Of a stretch of DNA of 64,000 nucleotides, positions 43,996 to 52,177 are shown one piece after another (the stretch's first letter is position 1; every line of letters starts with the position of its first letter). The notes under the pieces were generated by a model. The model was given only the letters and a program-made list of their open reading frames with translations, did not search any database and had not been told where the DNA came from. The position numbers and the translations under genes are program-made. The DNA lies in contig CABXWB010000001.1 of assembly GCA_902515745.1 (NCBI GenBank), forward strand, positions 124,001 to 188,000. The letters run 5' to 3'. The DNA comes from an uncultured Alphaproteobacteria bacterium. GTDB lineage: Bacteria; Pseudomonadota; Alphaproteobacteria; HIMB59; GCA-002718135.

Positions 43996-45150
43996 TTATC
44001 TGAATTTTAGATTTTTTCTTGTTAGCTCTTTTACGTTAGAAACACCCATTAATTTCATATCTCTTTCAATTTCACTGCGTAAATTGGACAAACTTTTTTC
44101 AACACCCTTTTGACCACCAGCAGCAAGAGCATATAAATACATTCTTCCTCCAGAACAGGCTTTGGCACCTAGAGATAACGCTTTTAAAACATGAGTACCT
44201 CTTCTAATACCACCTTCACAGATAACATCTATTTTATCTCCAACAGCATCTACAATTTCAGCAAGTTGATCGAATGGTGATCTTGAGCCATCTAATTGCC
44301 TTCCCCCGTGGTTAGAAATCATTATTGCTGATGCTCCAACATCTACAGCTTTTTTAGCATCATCTACTGACATTATTCCTTTGATAGCAAATTGACGTCC
44401 CCAGTCTTGATTAATTTTTTCAATATCTTTCCAACTTAATGAGTTATCAAGCATTTTTGTAAAGTAGTCACCAATAGTCGTCATTACAGTTGTGCCTTCG
44501 TTTATATGATCTTTTAGATTGCTCAACTCCCATTTTGGTTTTGTAAAATAATCTATTGCCCATTTTGGATGAACCATAAAACTTGCAACACTATTTAGTT
44601 TTAGTTTCATAGGAATAGTAAAACCGGTATATAAATCTCTTTCACGATTTCCACCAACTGCAGTATCTACAGTTACAGCCATTGCTTCAAAATTGGATTC
44701 CTTACACCTTTCTATTAGAGCTTTATTTAACCCTTTATCTTTATGAACATATAATTGAAATAATTTTGGTGTTTTTACTAAATTTGATATTTCTTCAATG
44801 CTAGCAGTTCCTAAAGATGAAATTCCGAACATTGTTCCAAATTTTTCAGCCGCTTTAGCAACACCAATCTCTCCCTCGTAATGAAATAGTCTTTGAAGAG
44901 CAGTCGGCGCACAATACAATGGCATATCTAATTTTTGACCCATTACTGTGGTCGACATGTCTACTTTATCAACACCACTTAAAACATTGGGAATTAAATC
45001 GCACTGCTCATAAGCATCAGTATTTCTTTTATAAGTTATTTCATCATCAGCAGCGCCGTCAATATAGTGAAAAATAGGACTGGGTAATCTTTTTTTTGCT
45101 AAGTTTCTAAAGTCTTTAACGTTGTGACAATTATTTATACTTCCAAACAT
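43996..45150 (-). CDS. FMN-dependent alpha-hydroxy-acid dehydrogenase (L-lactate dehydrogenase, LldD-like)
   Basis: A 384-residue flavoenzyme of the LldD/glycolate-oxidase family. The active-site block SNHGGRQLDGSRSPFDQL contains the catalytic His and Arg. CEGGIRRGTHVLKALSLGA and GGRMYLYALAAGG bind FMN phosphate. HYIDGAADDEITY near the N-terminus is typical. L-lactate oxidation to pyruvate is the likely reaction. The gene overlaps the FAH-family gene by one base (TAATG), and the FAH enzyme of the fucose/rhamnose pathway releases L-lactate, so the two steps would be consecutive. Confidence 0.9.
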   Translation of the reverse strand: MFGSINNCHNVKDFRNLAKKRLPSPIFHYIDGAADDEITYKRNTDAYEQCDLIPNVLSGVDKVDMSTTVMGQKLDMPLYCAPTALQRLFHYEGEIGVAKAAEKFGTMFGISSLGTASIEEISNLVKTPKLFQLYVHKDKGLNKALIERCKESNFEAMAVTVDTAVGGNRERDLYTGFTIPMKLKLNSVASFMVHPKWAIDYFTKPKWELSNLKDHINEGTTVMTTIGDYFTKMLDNSLSWKDIEKINQDWGRQFAIKGIMSVDDAKKAVDVGASAIMISNHGGRQLDGSRSPFDQLAEIVDAVGDKIDVICEGGIRRGTHVLKALSLGAKACSGGRMYLYALAAGGQKGVEKSLSNLRSEIERDMKLMGVSNVKELTRKNLKFR

Positions 45151-45998
45151 TATGCTTGAATAGTTTTTTGAGTTTGTTCTCCTAAACCTTCAATACCAAG
45201 TTTCATCACATCACCTGCTTTTAAAAAAACTTGTGGGTTCATTCCCATTCCAACCCCAGGGGGTGTTCCGGTCGAAATAATATCACCTGGTTGCAATGAC
45301 ATAAACTGACTTAAATAGCTGATTAAAAAATTTACTCCGTAAACCATCGTATTAGTAGACCCATCCTGCATTCTTTTACCGTTAACATCAAGCCACATTT
45401 TTAAATTTTGTGGATCTGGAACTTCATCAGTAGTTACAAGGTAAGGACCTATTGGACCAAAAGTATCACAAGATTTGCCTTTCACCCATTGACCTGAATG
45501 TTCTATTTGAAACTCTCTTTCACTTAAATCATTGACAACACAATATCCAGCAATGTGAGACTGTGATTCACTTTCAGAAATATATTTTGCCTCTTTTCCT
45601 ATAATAACTCCGAGCTCAACTTCCCAATCTGATTTAACTGATTTTTTGGGTATTTCTACATCATCATTTGGGCCAATAACTGCACTTGTTGCTTTAGCGA
45701 ATATGATAGGTTCCGGTGGTACTTTTTGGCCTGTTTCCTCTGCGTGATCAGAATAATTAAGACCAATACATATAAATTTTCCAATGCTATCTTTAGAAAC
45801 ACAAGGTGCAAACCCATCATTCATTTCAACTAAAGGTAAAGATGTAAGGTCAGTTTTTTTTACTTCATTAAGTTTGTCTATAGTTACGTTTTTGTTATCC
45901 CAATCTTTTACTAAAGAAGAAGCGTCACGAATATTGCCTTCTTGATCAAGTAATCCAGGTTTTATTTCTTTACCAATTCTGAATCTCAAAATTTTCAT
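45150..45998 (-). CDS. fumarylacetoacetate hydrolase family protein, probable 2,4-diketo-3-deoxy-L-fuconate/rhamnonate hydrolase
   Basis: A 282-residue FAH-fold enzyme from the chosen start MKILRFRIGKEIKPGLLD. The track adds four residues, but the ATG at 45998 overlaps the upstream SDR stop as TAATG. The metal-binding motif is SDWEVELGVIIGKEA, and GKFICIGLNYSDHAEETG and SLQPGDIISTGTPPGVG are characteristic. In bacterial non-phosphorylative L-fucose and L-rhamnose pathways, such an enzyme splits the 2,4-diketo-3-deoxy acid into pyruvate and L-lactate. Flanking SDR and LldD-like genes support that reading. Many homologues are labelled ureidoglycolate lyase, which I consider less likely here. 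Confidence 0.84.
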   Translation of the reverse strand: MKILRFRIGKEIKPGLLDQEGNIRDASSLVKDWDNKNVTIDKLNEVKKTDLTSLPLVEMNDGFAPCVSKDSIGKFICIGLNYSDHAEETGQKVPPEPIIFAKATSAVIGPNDDVEIPKKSVKSDWEVELGVIIGKEAKYISESESQSHIAGYCVVNDLSEREFQIEHSGQWVKGKSCDTFGPIGPYLVTTDEVPDPQNLKMWLDVNGKRMQDGSTNTMVYGVNFLISYLSQFMSLQPGDIISTGTPPGVGMGMNPQVFLKAGDVMKLGIEGLGEQTQKTIQA

Positions 45999-46735
45999 TA
46001 TAAAGTCCATCCTCCATCAATTAAATTTAAAGTGCCAGTAACAAAATCTGATTCATCACTTGCTAAATATGTTGCAAGAGATGCAATTTCTTCTGGCTGT
46101 GCTAATCTTCCCATAGCCTGCCTAGCAATAAAATCTGACCGTGCCTTTTTTGGATCCTCAGCCATATTAACTCTACCCTCCCAAGAAGGTGTTTCAACAG
46201 TTCCTGGTAAAATGGCGTTACAGCGAATACCGTCTTTGACGTGATCAATGGCTATAGCTTTTACAAATCCGTTGAGTGCAGCTTTGGTTGTGCCATAGAT
46301 AAATCTATTAGGAGCACCTTTTACATTTGAAGCAGCAGAGGAAACAATAACGATACTTCCTTTTTTCTTTTTAAGCATTTTTGGTAAGAGATTATGAGTC
46401 ATTAAATATGCAGAAAAAACATTTACATTTATTGATCTTGAAAATTCATTTTCATCACAATCAAGAATGGTACCATGATGAACAAAACCCACAGCATGAA
46501 ATAAAACATCTATCTTATCTACAGTTGAACAAAAAGCCTCAACCTCATTTTTATTCGTAGCATCTAATTTAATGATTTGAATATTATTATTTTCTTTTTT
46601 TAAATCTTTGAGCGTATCTTCATTAATATCAGTTGCTAATACTGAAGCTCCCTCATTTGCAAATCTCAATGCTGTGGCTTTTCCTATTCCTTGAGCAGCG
46701 GCAGTAACAATAATATTTTTTTTATCTAGTCTCAT
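45998..46735 (-). CDS. short-chain dehydrogenase, probable 2-keto-3-deoxy-L-fuconate 4-dehydrogenase
   Basis: A 245-residue SDR. NAD binding is TAAAQGIGKATALRFA with the acidic ATDIN motif favouring NAD. The catalytic Ser is in IVSSAASNVKG and the YxxxK is YGTTKAA. VGFVHHGTILDCDENEF and RCNAILPGTVETPSWEGR match the 2-keto-3-deoxy-L-fuconate dehydrogenase/DHRS6 branch as I remember it. It is the first gene of the SDR-FAH-LldD-Fe-S operon and is divergent from galE. The upstream enzymes of a fucose pathway (sugar dehydrogenase, lactonase, dehydratase) are not in this window. Confidence 0.84.
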   Translation of the reverse strand: MRLDKKNIIVTAAAQGIGKATALRFANEGASVLATDINEDTLKDLKKENNNIQIIKLDATNKNEVEAFCSTVDKIDVLFHAVGFVHHGTILDCDENEFSRSINVNVFSAYLMTHNLLPKMLKKKKGSIVIVSSAASNVKGAPNRFIYGTTKAALNGFVKAIAIDHVKDGIRCNAILPGTVETPSWEGRVNMAEDPKKARSDFIARQAMGRLAQPEEIASLATYLASDESDFVTGTLNLIDGGWTL

Positions 46736-46869
46736 AAATTGAAAGATTTATTTTTTTTAGCATTAACAGACTTTATTTTGAATTCAACAAATAAACAAGT
46801 GTGCGATATTACTCATTTATAAAATTTATCAATTTTAAATTAGGTAATAATAATTTATTATATATCCAT

Positions 46870-47853
46870 ATGAATTTTCTTTTAACTGGGGGTGCAGGAT
46901 ATATTGGAAGTCATGCAGCTCTTTGTCTGCTGGATGCTGGTCATAATGTTCATATTATCGATAATTTATCTACAGGAGATGAAAAATTAATTCCTAAAGA
47001 GGCAGAATTCACAAGATGTAATATTGACGATGAAGAAAATATTTCAAGTATTTTAAATTCAAATAACTTTGACTTACTAATGCACTTTGCAGGTTTTATA
47101 CAAGTAGAAGAGTCTGTAAAATTTCCTGAAAAGTATTTTAAAAATAATACAGAGAATGCAATTAAACTTTTTAAAATTTGTAAGAAAAATGGTTTGGATA
47201 AAATAGTATTTTCATCAACCGCCGCTGCATACGGATTAGTAGGGGAAAATAAATTAATAGATGAAAGCACAAATTTAAATCCTCAAAATCCTTACGCTGA
47301 GTCAAAGATCAATACTGAAAAATTCTTATTTGAAAATAAAAACAATTTTAAATTTGTTATATTAAGATACTTTAATGTTGCTGGTGCAGACAAAAATTTA
47401 AGGTCTGGGCAAATTTCAAAACGATCTACTCATTTAATTAAAATATTATCCGAGGTTGCTATTGGGAAAAGAGATCATATCGAAATTTATGGTAATGATT
47501 ATAATACTCCAGATGGAACAGCTATAAGAGATTATATACACGTCTCAGATCTTGCTGATATTCATCTAGAAGTAGCCAAATATCTAATAGAAAAGTTAGA
47601 ATCTAATTTGTTTAATTGTGGTTATGGAAATGGATTCAGTGTTTTAGATGTTGTAAACACTGCAAATAAAATCTGTCAGAATAAAATTAATTATAAATTT
47701 TCTGAAAGGAGAGACGGAGACGTTGAAATATTAATTGCTGATACTTCAAAAATATCAAAGCATATTCAATGGCAGCCTAAGTATAATGATCTTAAGGAAA
47801 TAATTAATTCATCAATTAAGTGGGAAGAGAAGATAAATGCCAGAAATTCATAA
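46870..47853 (+). CDS. galE: UDP-glucose 4-epimerase
   Basis: GalE interconverts UDP-glucose and UDP-galactose. The NAD loop is LLTGGAGYIGSHAAL at the very N-terminus, the catalytic Tyr-Lys is in PYAESKINTEKF, and YNTPDGTAIRDYIHVSDLADIH is diagnostic. The track start at 46801 is a GTG 69 bases upstream that adds a non-family leader. The ATG at 46870, giving MNFLLTGGAGYIG, is the true start, and the product is 327 residues. It overlaps galT by 17 bases, so galE-galT-sufE form one operon. The 134-base gap upstream is the divergent promoter region shared with the SDR operon. Confidence 0.94.
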   Translation: MNFLLTGGAGYIGSHAALCLLDAGHNVHIIDNLSTGDEKLIPKEAEFTRCNIDDEENISSILNSNNFDLLMHFAGFIQVEESVKFPEKYFKNNTENAIKLFKICKKNGLDKIVFSSTAAAYGLVGENKLIDESTNLNPQNPYAESKINTEKFLFENKNNFKFVILRYFNVAGADKNLRSGQISKRSTHLIKILSEVAIGKRDHIEIYGNDYNTPDGTAIRDYIHVSDLADIHLEVAKYLIEKLESNLFNCGYGNGFSVLDVVNTANKICQNKINYKFSERRDGDVEILIADTSKISKHIQWQPKYNDLKEIINSSIKWEEKINARNS

Positions 47854-48886
47854 AAGGATATTTAAAAGAAATGATGATAAAGAGCTTTTACTTTTTGGCT
47901 ACAAGCAGCACAGTGAATCTCCAAGCCAGCAGCTTGATGTGAGTGATATTCCAGAACCTCATATGAGATGGAATCCTTCAAGAGAAGAGTGGGTTACATA
48001 CTCAGCAGGAAGAAAAAATAGAACATCATTCCCACCAAAAGAATATTGTCCATTATGTCCAGGAGGAAATTTAAACTATCCAACAGAAATACCTTTTTCA
48101 GACTTTGAAATTGCAGTCTTTCCTAATAGGTGGGCAAGTTTTAATTCAATGGGGAAAAATATATCTTTAGAAAATATTCCAACTAGACCATCAAAAGGTG
48201 AGTGTGAAGTTGTGGTATATTCTTCAGAACATCTAAGTACTGTTTCTGAAATGCCCCTAAATAGAATAGAATTACTAACTCAAGTTTGGATAGACCGATA
48301 TAAGGAATTACAAAAAAATCCAGATATTAAATATGTACTTCCTTTTGAAAATAGGGGGGAAGAATGTGGTGTAACTCTACACCACCCACATGGTCAAATT
48401 TATGCTTATCCATTTATTCCTCCAGTAATTGAAACAGAGATTAGAGCATTCAAAAAAGAAAATTTTTTAATTAAAATAATGAATGAGTTAGAGGAAAAAT
48501 ATTATGTGTATCAGAACGAACATTTTATTGCCGCAGTTCCTCCCTTTGCAAGGTATGCTTATGAAGTTTGGATAATACCAAAAGATCAAATTGAGGGTCC
48601 TTGGAAATTTAGTGATGGTCAAATAGAGGATTTTTCAAAATGTATACAAAAAGTTGTAAAAGGTTATGACTCTTTTCTTAATAAAAGATGTCCTTATATA
48701 ATGGGCTTACATGCTTCTCCTGAACTTAATGATAATAGTTTTCATTTCCATGTTGAGTTTTATCCTCCTTTACGACATGGTGATAAACCAAAAATTTTAG
48801 CTGGATCAGAATCAATGGCAGGTGTTTTTATAATGGATGTATTGCCAGAGGATTCTGCTAAAGTATTAAGAAAACATATGTCATGA
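47837..48886 (+). CDS. galT: galactose-1-phosphate uridylyltransferase
   Basis: GalT exchanges UMP between UDP-glucose and galactose-1-phosphate in the Leloir pathway. The active-site motif HHPHGQIYAYP (residues 182-192) is present, and a CPLCPGG pair (C71, C74) provides the zinc site. GLHASPELNDNSFHFHVEFYPP near the C-terminus is typical. At 349 residues it is normal. The start lies 17 bases inside galE and the stop overlaps sufE by four bases. No galactokinase gene (galK) is adjacent, so galactose-1-phosphate must come from a kinase elsewhere or from another route. Confidence 0.93.
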   Translation: MPEIHKRIFKRNDDKELLLFGYKQHSESPSQQLDVSDIPEPHMRWNPSREEWVTYSAGRKNRTSFPPKEYCPLCPGGNLNYPTEIPFSDFEIAVFPNRWASFNSMGKNISLENIPTRPSKGECEVVVYSSEHLSTVSEMPLNRIELLTQVWIDRYKELQKNPDIKYVLPFENRGEECGVTLHHPHGQIYAYPFIPPVIETEIRAFKKENFLIKIMNELEEKYYVYQNEHFIAAVPPFARYAYEVWIIPKDQIEGPWKFSDGQIEDFSKCIQKVVKGYDSFLNKRCPYIMGLHASPELNDNSFHFHVEFYPPLRHGDKPKILAGSESMAGVFIMDVLPEDSAKVLRKHMS

Positions 48887-49302
48887 AAACAATTGAAGAA
48901 AAAATAAATTACTACAAAGAAAGTCTCGATTTGTTTGATGATGGAATGGATAAATATAAATTTTTAATAGACCAAGCAAAAAATGCAAAAAATTTTCCAG
49001 AGGAGTTTAGAAATGATACTTTTAAGGTTTCAGGCTGCCAGGCACAGGTATGGTTGGTTCCTAGATTAAATGAAAATAAGCTTTCATTTTACTATGACTC
49101 TGATGCTTTTATTTCTAAAGGAATGGTTACTATATTGTGTGATATTTATGGTGATAGAAATCCTCTAGAAATTAAGAATTCAGATTTCGATCACTTAAAT
49201 ATTTTAGAACTTGATACGCTTTTAACACCAGGAAGAAGAAATGGTGTATATTCAATGCTAGAAAAAATAAAAGAGTACGCAAAGTCATACTCAAAAAATT
49301 AG
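48883..49302 (+). CDS. sufE: SufE family sulfur-acceptor protein
   Basis: A 139-residue SufE-like protein that takes sulfur from the cysteine desulfurase SufS during Fe-S cluster assembly. The acceptor is C52 in KVSGCQAQVWLVP, the family signature, followed by SKGMVTILCDIYGDR and LTPGRRNGVYSMLEKIK. It overlaps galT by four bases in an unexpected partnership. The next gene, a flavin reductase, starts two bases after its stop, so all four genes may be cotranscribed. Confidence 0.92.
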   Translation: MKTIEEKINYYKESLDLFDDGMDKYKFLIDQAKNAKNFPEEFRNDTFKVSGCQAQVWLVPRLNENKLSFYYDSDAFISKGMVTILCDIYGDRNPLEIKNSDFDHLNILELDTLLTPGRRNGVYSMLEKIKEYAKSYSKN

Positions 49303-49303
49303 A

Positions 49304-49912
49304 ATGTTTTACGAACCTAAAAATGGACATCCTTTTAAAATAGATCCTTACAAAGCCCTTGTGTTTCCAAGACCTATTGGCTGGATTTCTTCATTAAGTA
49401 AACAGGGAATTCCAAATTTAGCTCCCTACTCATACTTTAATGCTGTTGCAGATGAACCTCCTCAAGTGATGTTTTGTTCAAATGGCGATTCTGCCTATGG
49501 TGGCTTTAAGGATTCACTTTCAAATATACTTGCAACAAAAGAGTTTGTTGTTAATTTTGCAACTTCTAAAACGAGAGATGCAATGAATATAAGTTCATCA
49601 AATTATAAACCTAATGAAGATGAGTTCGTTGCTGCAAGGTTGAAGAAAAGAAAATCTAAACTTGTTAAAGCTCCATCTGTTAATGATAGTCCAGTTAATC
49701 TTGAATGTAGGTTACTTAAAACATTAAAACTCAAAACAAACTCTAAAAAACTTTCTACAATGGTTATAGGAGAGGTTATTGGAATTTATATTAACAATAA
49801 ATTTATAAAAAATAAAAGAGTAGATAGTGTATCTATGCGTTATATTTCACGTATGGGTTATTCCGAATATTCAACAGTGTCTTCAAAATTTAATTTAAGG
49901 CGTCCAAAATAA
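49304..49912 (+). CDS. flavin reductase-like (FMN-binding split-barrel) protein
   Basis: A 202-residue protein of the flavin reductase-like domain family. ALVFPRPIGWISSLSKQGIPNLAPYSYFNAVADEPP is the classic FMN-binding N-terminal half, and EFVVNFATSKTRDAMN follows. Members reduce flavins for two-component monooxygenases or act as FMN-binding oxidoreductases. It begins two bases after sufE. A link to the nearby flavin monooxygenase (50705-52168) is possible, but class A monooxygenases do not usually need a separate reductase. Confidence 0.85.
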   Translation: MFYEPKNGHPFKIDPYKALVFPRPIGWISSLSKQGIPNLAPYSYFNAVADEPPQVMFCSNGDSAYGGFKDSLSNILATKEFVVNFATSKTRDAMNISSSNYKPNEDEFVAARLKKRKSKLVKAPSVNDSPVNLECRLLKTLKLKTNSKKLSTMVIGEVIGIYINNKFIKNKRVDSVSMRYISRMGYSEYSTVSSKFNLRRPK

Positions 49913-49932
49913 ATATTTCCTGATTGAATAAA

Positions 49933-50712
49933 ATGAATTTTTATCAACCATTTTCTCTTCCAAAATTAATGGTTGCTCCAAATGGTTCAAGGCGAATGAA
50001 AACAGACCATGAAAGTATTCCAATAACAATTGATGAAATTTGTAAAACAGCTGAGGCTTGTTATAATTCAGGCGCTGAAGCTCTACATTTTCACGTAAGA
50101 GATAATGATGGTTTACATGTTTTAGATGCTGGACTTTATAAAGAAGCTTTAAGAGAATTAGAATCTATTGTTCCTAAAATGCATTTGCAAATAACGACTG
50201 AAGCAATAGGTATTTATTCACCCGAACAAATGCGGAATTTGATCTATAATGTAGAGACCCCTGGAATATCAATAGGCATAAAAGAAATGATACCTTCTGG
50301 CAATCCTTCAAATGAAGATATTAAAGTCTATAAATATTTAGTTGAAAAAGGGACAAAAATTCAACATATTTGTTACTTTCCTGAAGAACTTGAAATACTT
50401 TCAAAGTTAATAAAAGTAGCAGAACTTCCAAATGAAAATACCTGGTGTATGTTTACAATTGGACATTATACTGGACGTAAAAGTGATCCAAACTTAATCC
50501 CTAATTTTATAGATTCTAAGAAAAAAAATGGAATAAATGGTGACTGGGCTATTTGTGCTTTTAGTGTTGAAGAAAAAGAATGTATTAAAAAAGCAATTGG
50601 CCTAAATGGAAACATAAGAGTAGGTTTTGAAAACTCCATTCATATGCTTGATGGCAGTGTAGCTCTTAATAATGAATCAAAAGTAAAAGAAGTAATAGAA
50701 TTTATTAATTAA
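49933..50712 (+). CDS. BKACE (3-keto-5-aminohexanoate cleavage, DUF849) family protein
   Basis: A beta-keto acid cleavage enzyme-type TIM barrel. The N-terminus KLMVAPNGSRR and the zinc motif HFHVRDNDG (two His of the metal site) are typical, as are ITTEAIGIYSPEQM and RVGFENSIHM near the end. The family condenses a beta-keto acid with acetyl-CoA to give acetoacetate and a CoA ester. The track begins at a TTG at 49924; I prefer the ATG at 49933 (259 residues), slightly shorter than most members. The 3' end overlaps the convergent monooxygenase gene by eight bases. Its keto-acid substrate is unknown. Confidence 0.8.
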   Translation: MNFYQPFSLPKLMVAPNGSRRMKTDHESIPITIDEICKTAEACYNSGAEALHFHVRDNDGLHVLDAGLYKEALRELESIVPKMHLQITTEAIGIYSPEQMRNLIYNVETPGISIGIKEMIPSGNPSNEDIKVYKYLVEKGTKIQHICYFPEELEILSKLIKVAELPNENTWCMFTIGHYTGRKSDPNLIPNFIDSKKKNGINGDWAICAFSVEEKECIKKAIGLNGNIRVGFENSIHMLDGSVALNNESKVKEVIEFIN

Positions 50713-52168
50713 AATTTTTTAGATTATTTTTAATTAAGTTATCTAAAGAATTTTTTTTCTTAAAAGTCTGTAATATATATCTATCAGGCCTAACAAGGAT
50801 TGCATCTGCATTAAATGTTTTTAAGATTTTAGATAATTCCTTGTATGAACTTTCTTTTACTATTTTAATTTTGTTTGACATTTTTTTTAATTTTAACTTT
50901 TTTGAAACTACTAATATTGGTTCAAATGAAAATAATTCATCAAAAGATTTAGATTTAGAAATATTAAATTTAGGAAAAATTCTACCTCTATTTTTATCAG
51001 ATTTAGATCCTAAACCAGGACCAAGTTCTGGTTTTATAGATTTCATACTTTTTGAACCATCACTCTGATCAAATACAGTATTTGAAATTTTATAAGATCT
51101 TACTGCATTGATAAACTCACCCATTTTCATTGTAGTTTCAATATATTCTTTTACATTTGAAAATCGTTCTTTTTGATAGGAATTAAGTAGTATTTCATTA
51201 TGGGTTTTTTTAACACAATGAATAATTTTCCAACTTAGATTTGATACGTCTCTTACTCCAGCACACATTCCTTGTCCCATAAAAGGAGGCATAAGATGCG
51301 CTGCATCTCCTGCTATAAAAACTCTTCCTTTTCGCCATTTATTCGCAATTGCTGACTGAAATGTATAGATTGCTTTTCTTTCTATTATAGCTTCAGTTGG
51401 CTTTAACCAGGGTTTCAAAAATTTCCAAATAAAATCATCTGTAACAACTTTTTTTTCATTCTCATTTTTTTTGAGAGCAAATTCCCACCTTCTTCTTTTT
51501 CCGACATTTCTACAATATGTTGCTGGTCTTTTCGGGTTAGAATATTGAATTGTTCTATCAGGAAGATTTTTATTTTTTTTAAGAATAAGATCTATTACTG
51601 CCCATTTTTGGGTAAAACCTAGATTTTTGAATTTTGAGTTTATTGATTGTCTAGTAATTGAATTAGCACCATCACACCCAATCAAATACTTACTTTTTAC
51701 TATTTTACTTTTTAAAGTTTCTGTATCTTGGAAACTTACTTCTACAAAATCTTTTAAGTTTTTAATTTTTGTTACATTTGCATTTTGTATAGATTTAAAT
51801 TTTTTGTATGACTTTAAATGATGGCGAACTACACGTTCGAAGTCTGGTTGATGAAATCTATAACTGGGATAACATCCATTTTCAGTTATTTCTTTTGGTC
51901 TTGGCCAATCTAGTAAAACATTATTATTTTCATCAACGAATTTAGTTCCTTTATTAATTATGGTATATTTTCTAAACTTTTGTTTAATACCAATTGTCTC
52001 AAAAACTCTCATAATTTCATCATCAAAATGAACTGCTCGAGGCAAAGGATATAAATTTTTTTCCTTTTCCAACATGAGAACCGACAAATTACTTTTTGCA
52101 AGCAAACTAGCTAGTGTTCCACCTGTTGGTCCAAAGCCTATAATAATTACATCAAAGAAATTATTCAT
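50705..52168 (-). CDS. FAD-dependent aromatic monooxygenase (MhpA/PheA family)
   Basis: A 487-residue class A flavoprotein hydroxylase. The FAD Rossmann motif is IIIGFGPTGGTLASLLAKS and the second FAD motif is FIAGDAAHLMPPFMGQGMCAG. Between them lies GCDGANSITRQS. The closest named relative I recognise is MhpA, 3-(3-hydroxyphenyl)propionate 2-hydroxylase, though MhpA is about 60 residues longer. It lies nine bases after an extradiol dioxygenase gene, which would open the catechol formed here. The last ~100 residues are lysine-rich and poorly conserved. Confidence 0.85.
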   Translation of the reverse strand: MNNFFDVIIIGFGPTGGTLASLLAKSNLSVLMLEKEKNLYPLPRAVHFDDEIMRVFETIGIKQKFRKYTIINKGTKFVDENNNVLLDWPRPKEITENGCYPSYRFHQPDFERVVRHHLKSYKKFKSIQNANVTKIKNLKDFVEVSFQDTETLKSKIVKSKYLIGCDGANSITRQSINSKFKNLGFTQKWAVIDLILKKNKNLPDRTIQYSNPKRPATYCRNVGKRRRWEFALKKNENEKKVVTDDFIWKFLKPWLKPTEAIIERKAIYTFQSAIANKWRKGRVFIAGDAAHLMPPFMGQGMCAGVRDVSNLSWKIIHCVKKTHNEILLNSYQKERFSNVKEYIETTMKMGEFINAVRSYKISNTVFDQSDGSKSMKSIKPELGPGLGSKSDKNRGRIFPKFNISKSKSFDELFSFEPILVVSKKLKLKKMSNKIKIVKESSYKELSKILKTFNADAILVRPDRYILQTFKKKNSLDNLIKNNLKNFN

Positions 52169-52177
52169 TTATTGTAA

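Noticed and set aside
46801-46869. GTG-started N-terminal extension of galE
   Set aside because: GalE begins almost immediately with its NAD-binding loop; the extension is A/T-rich intergenic sequence.
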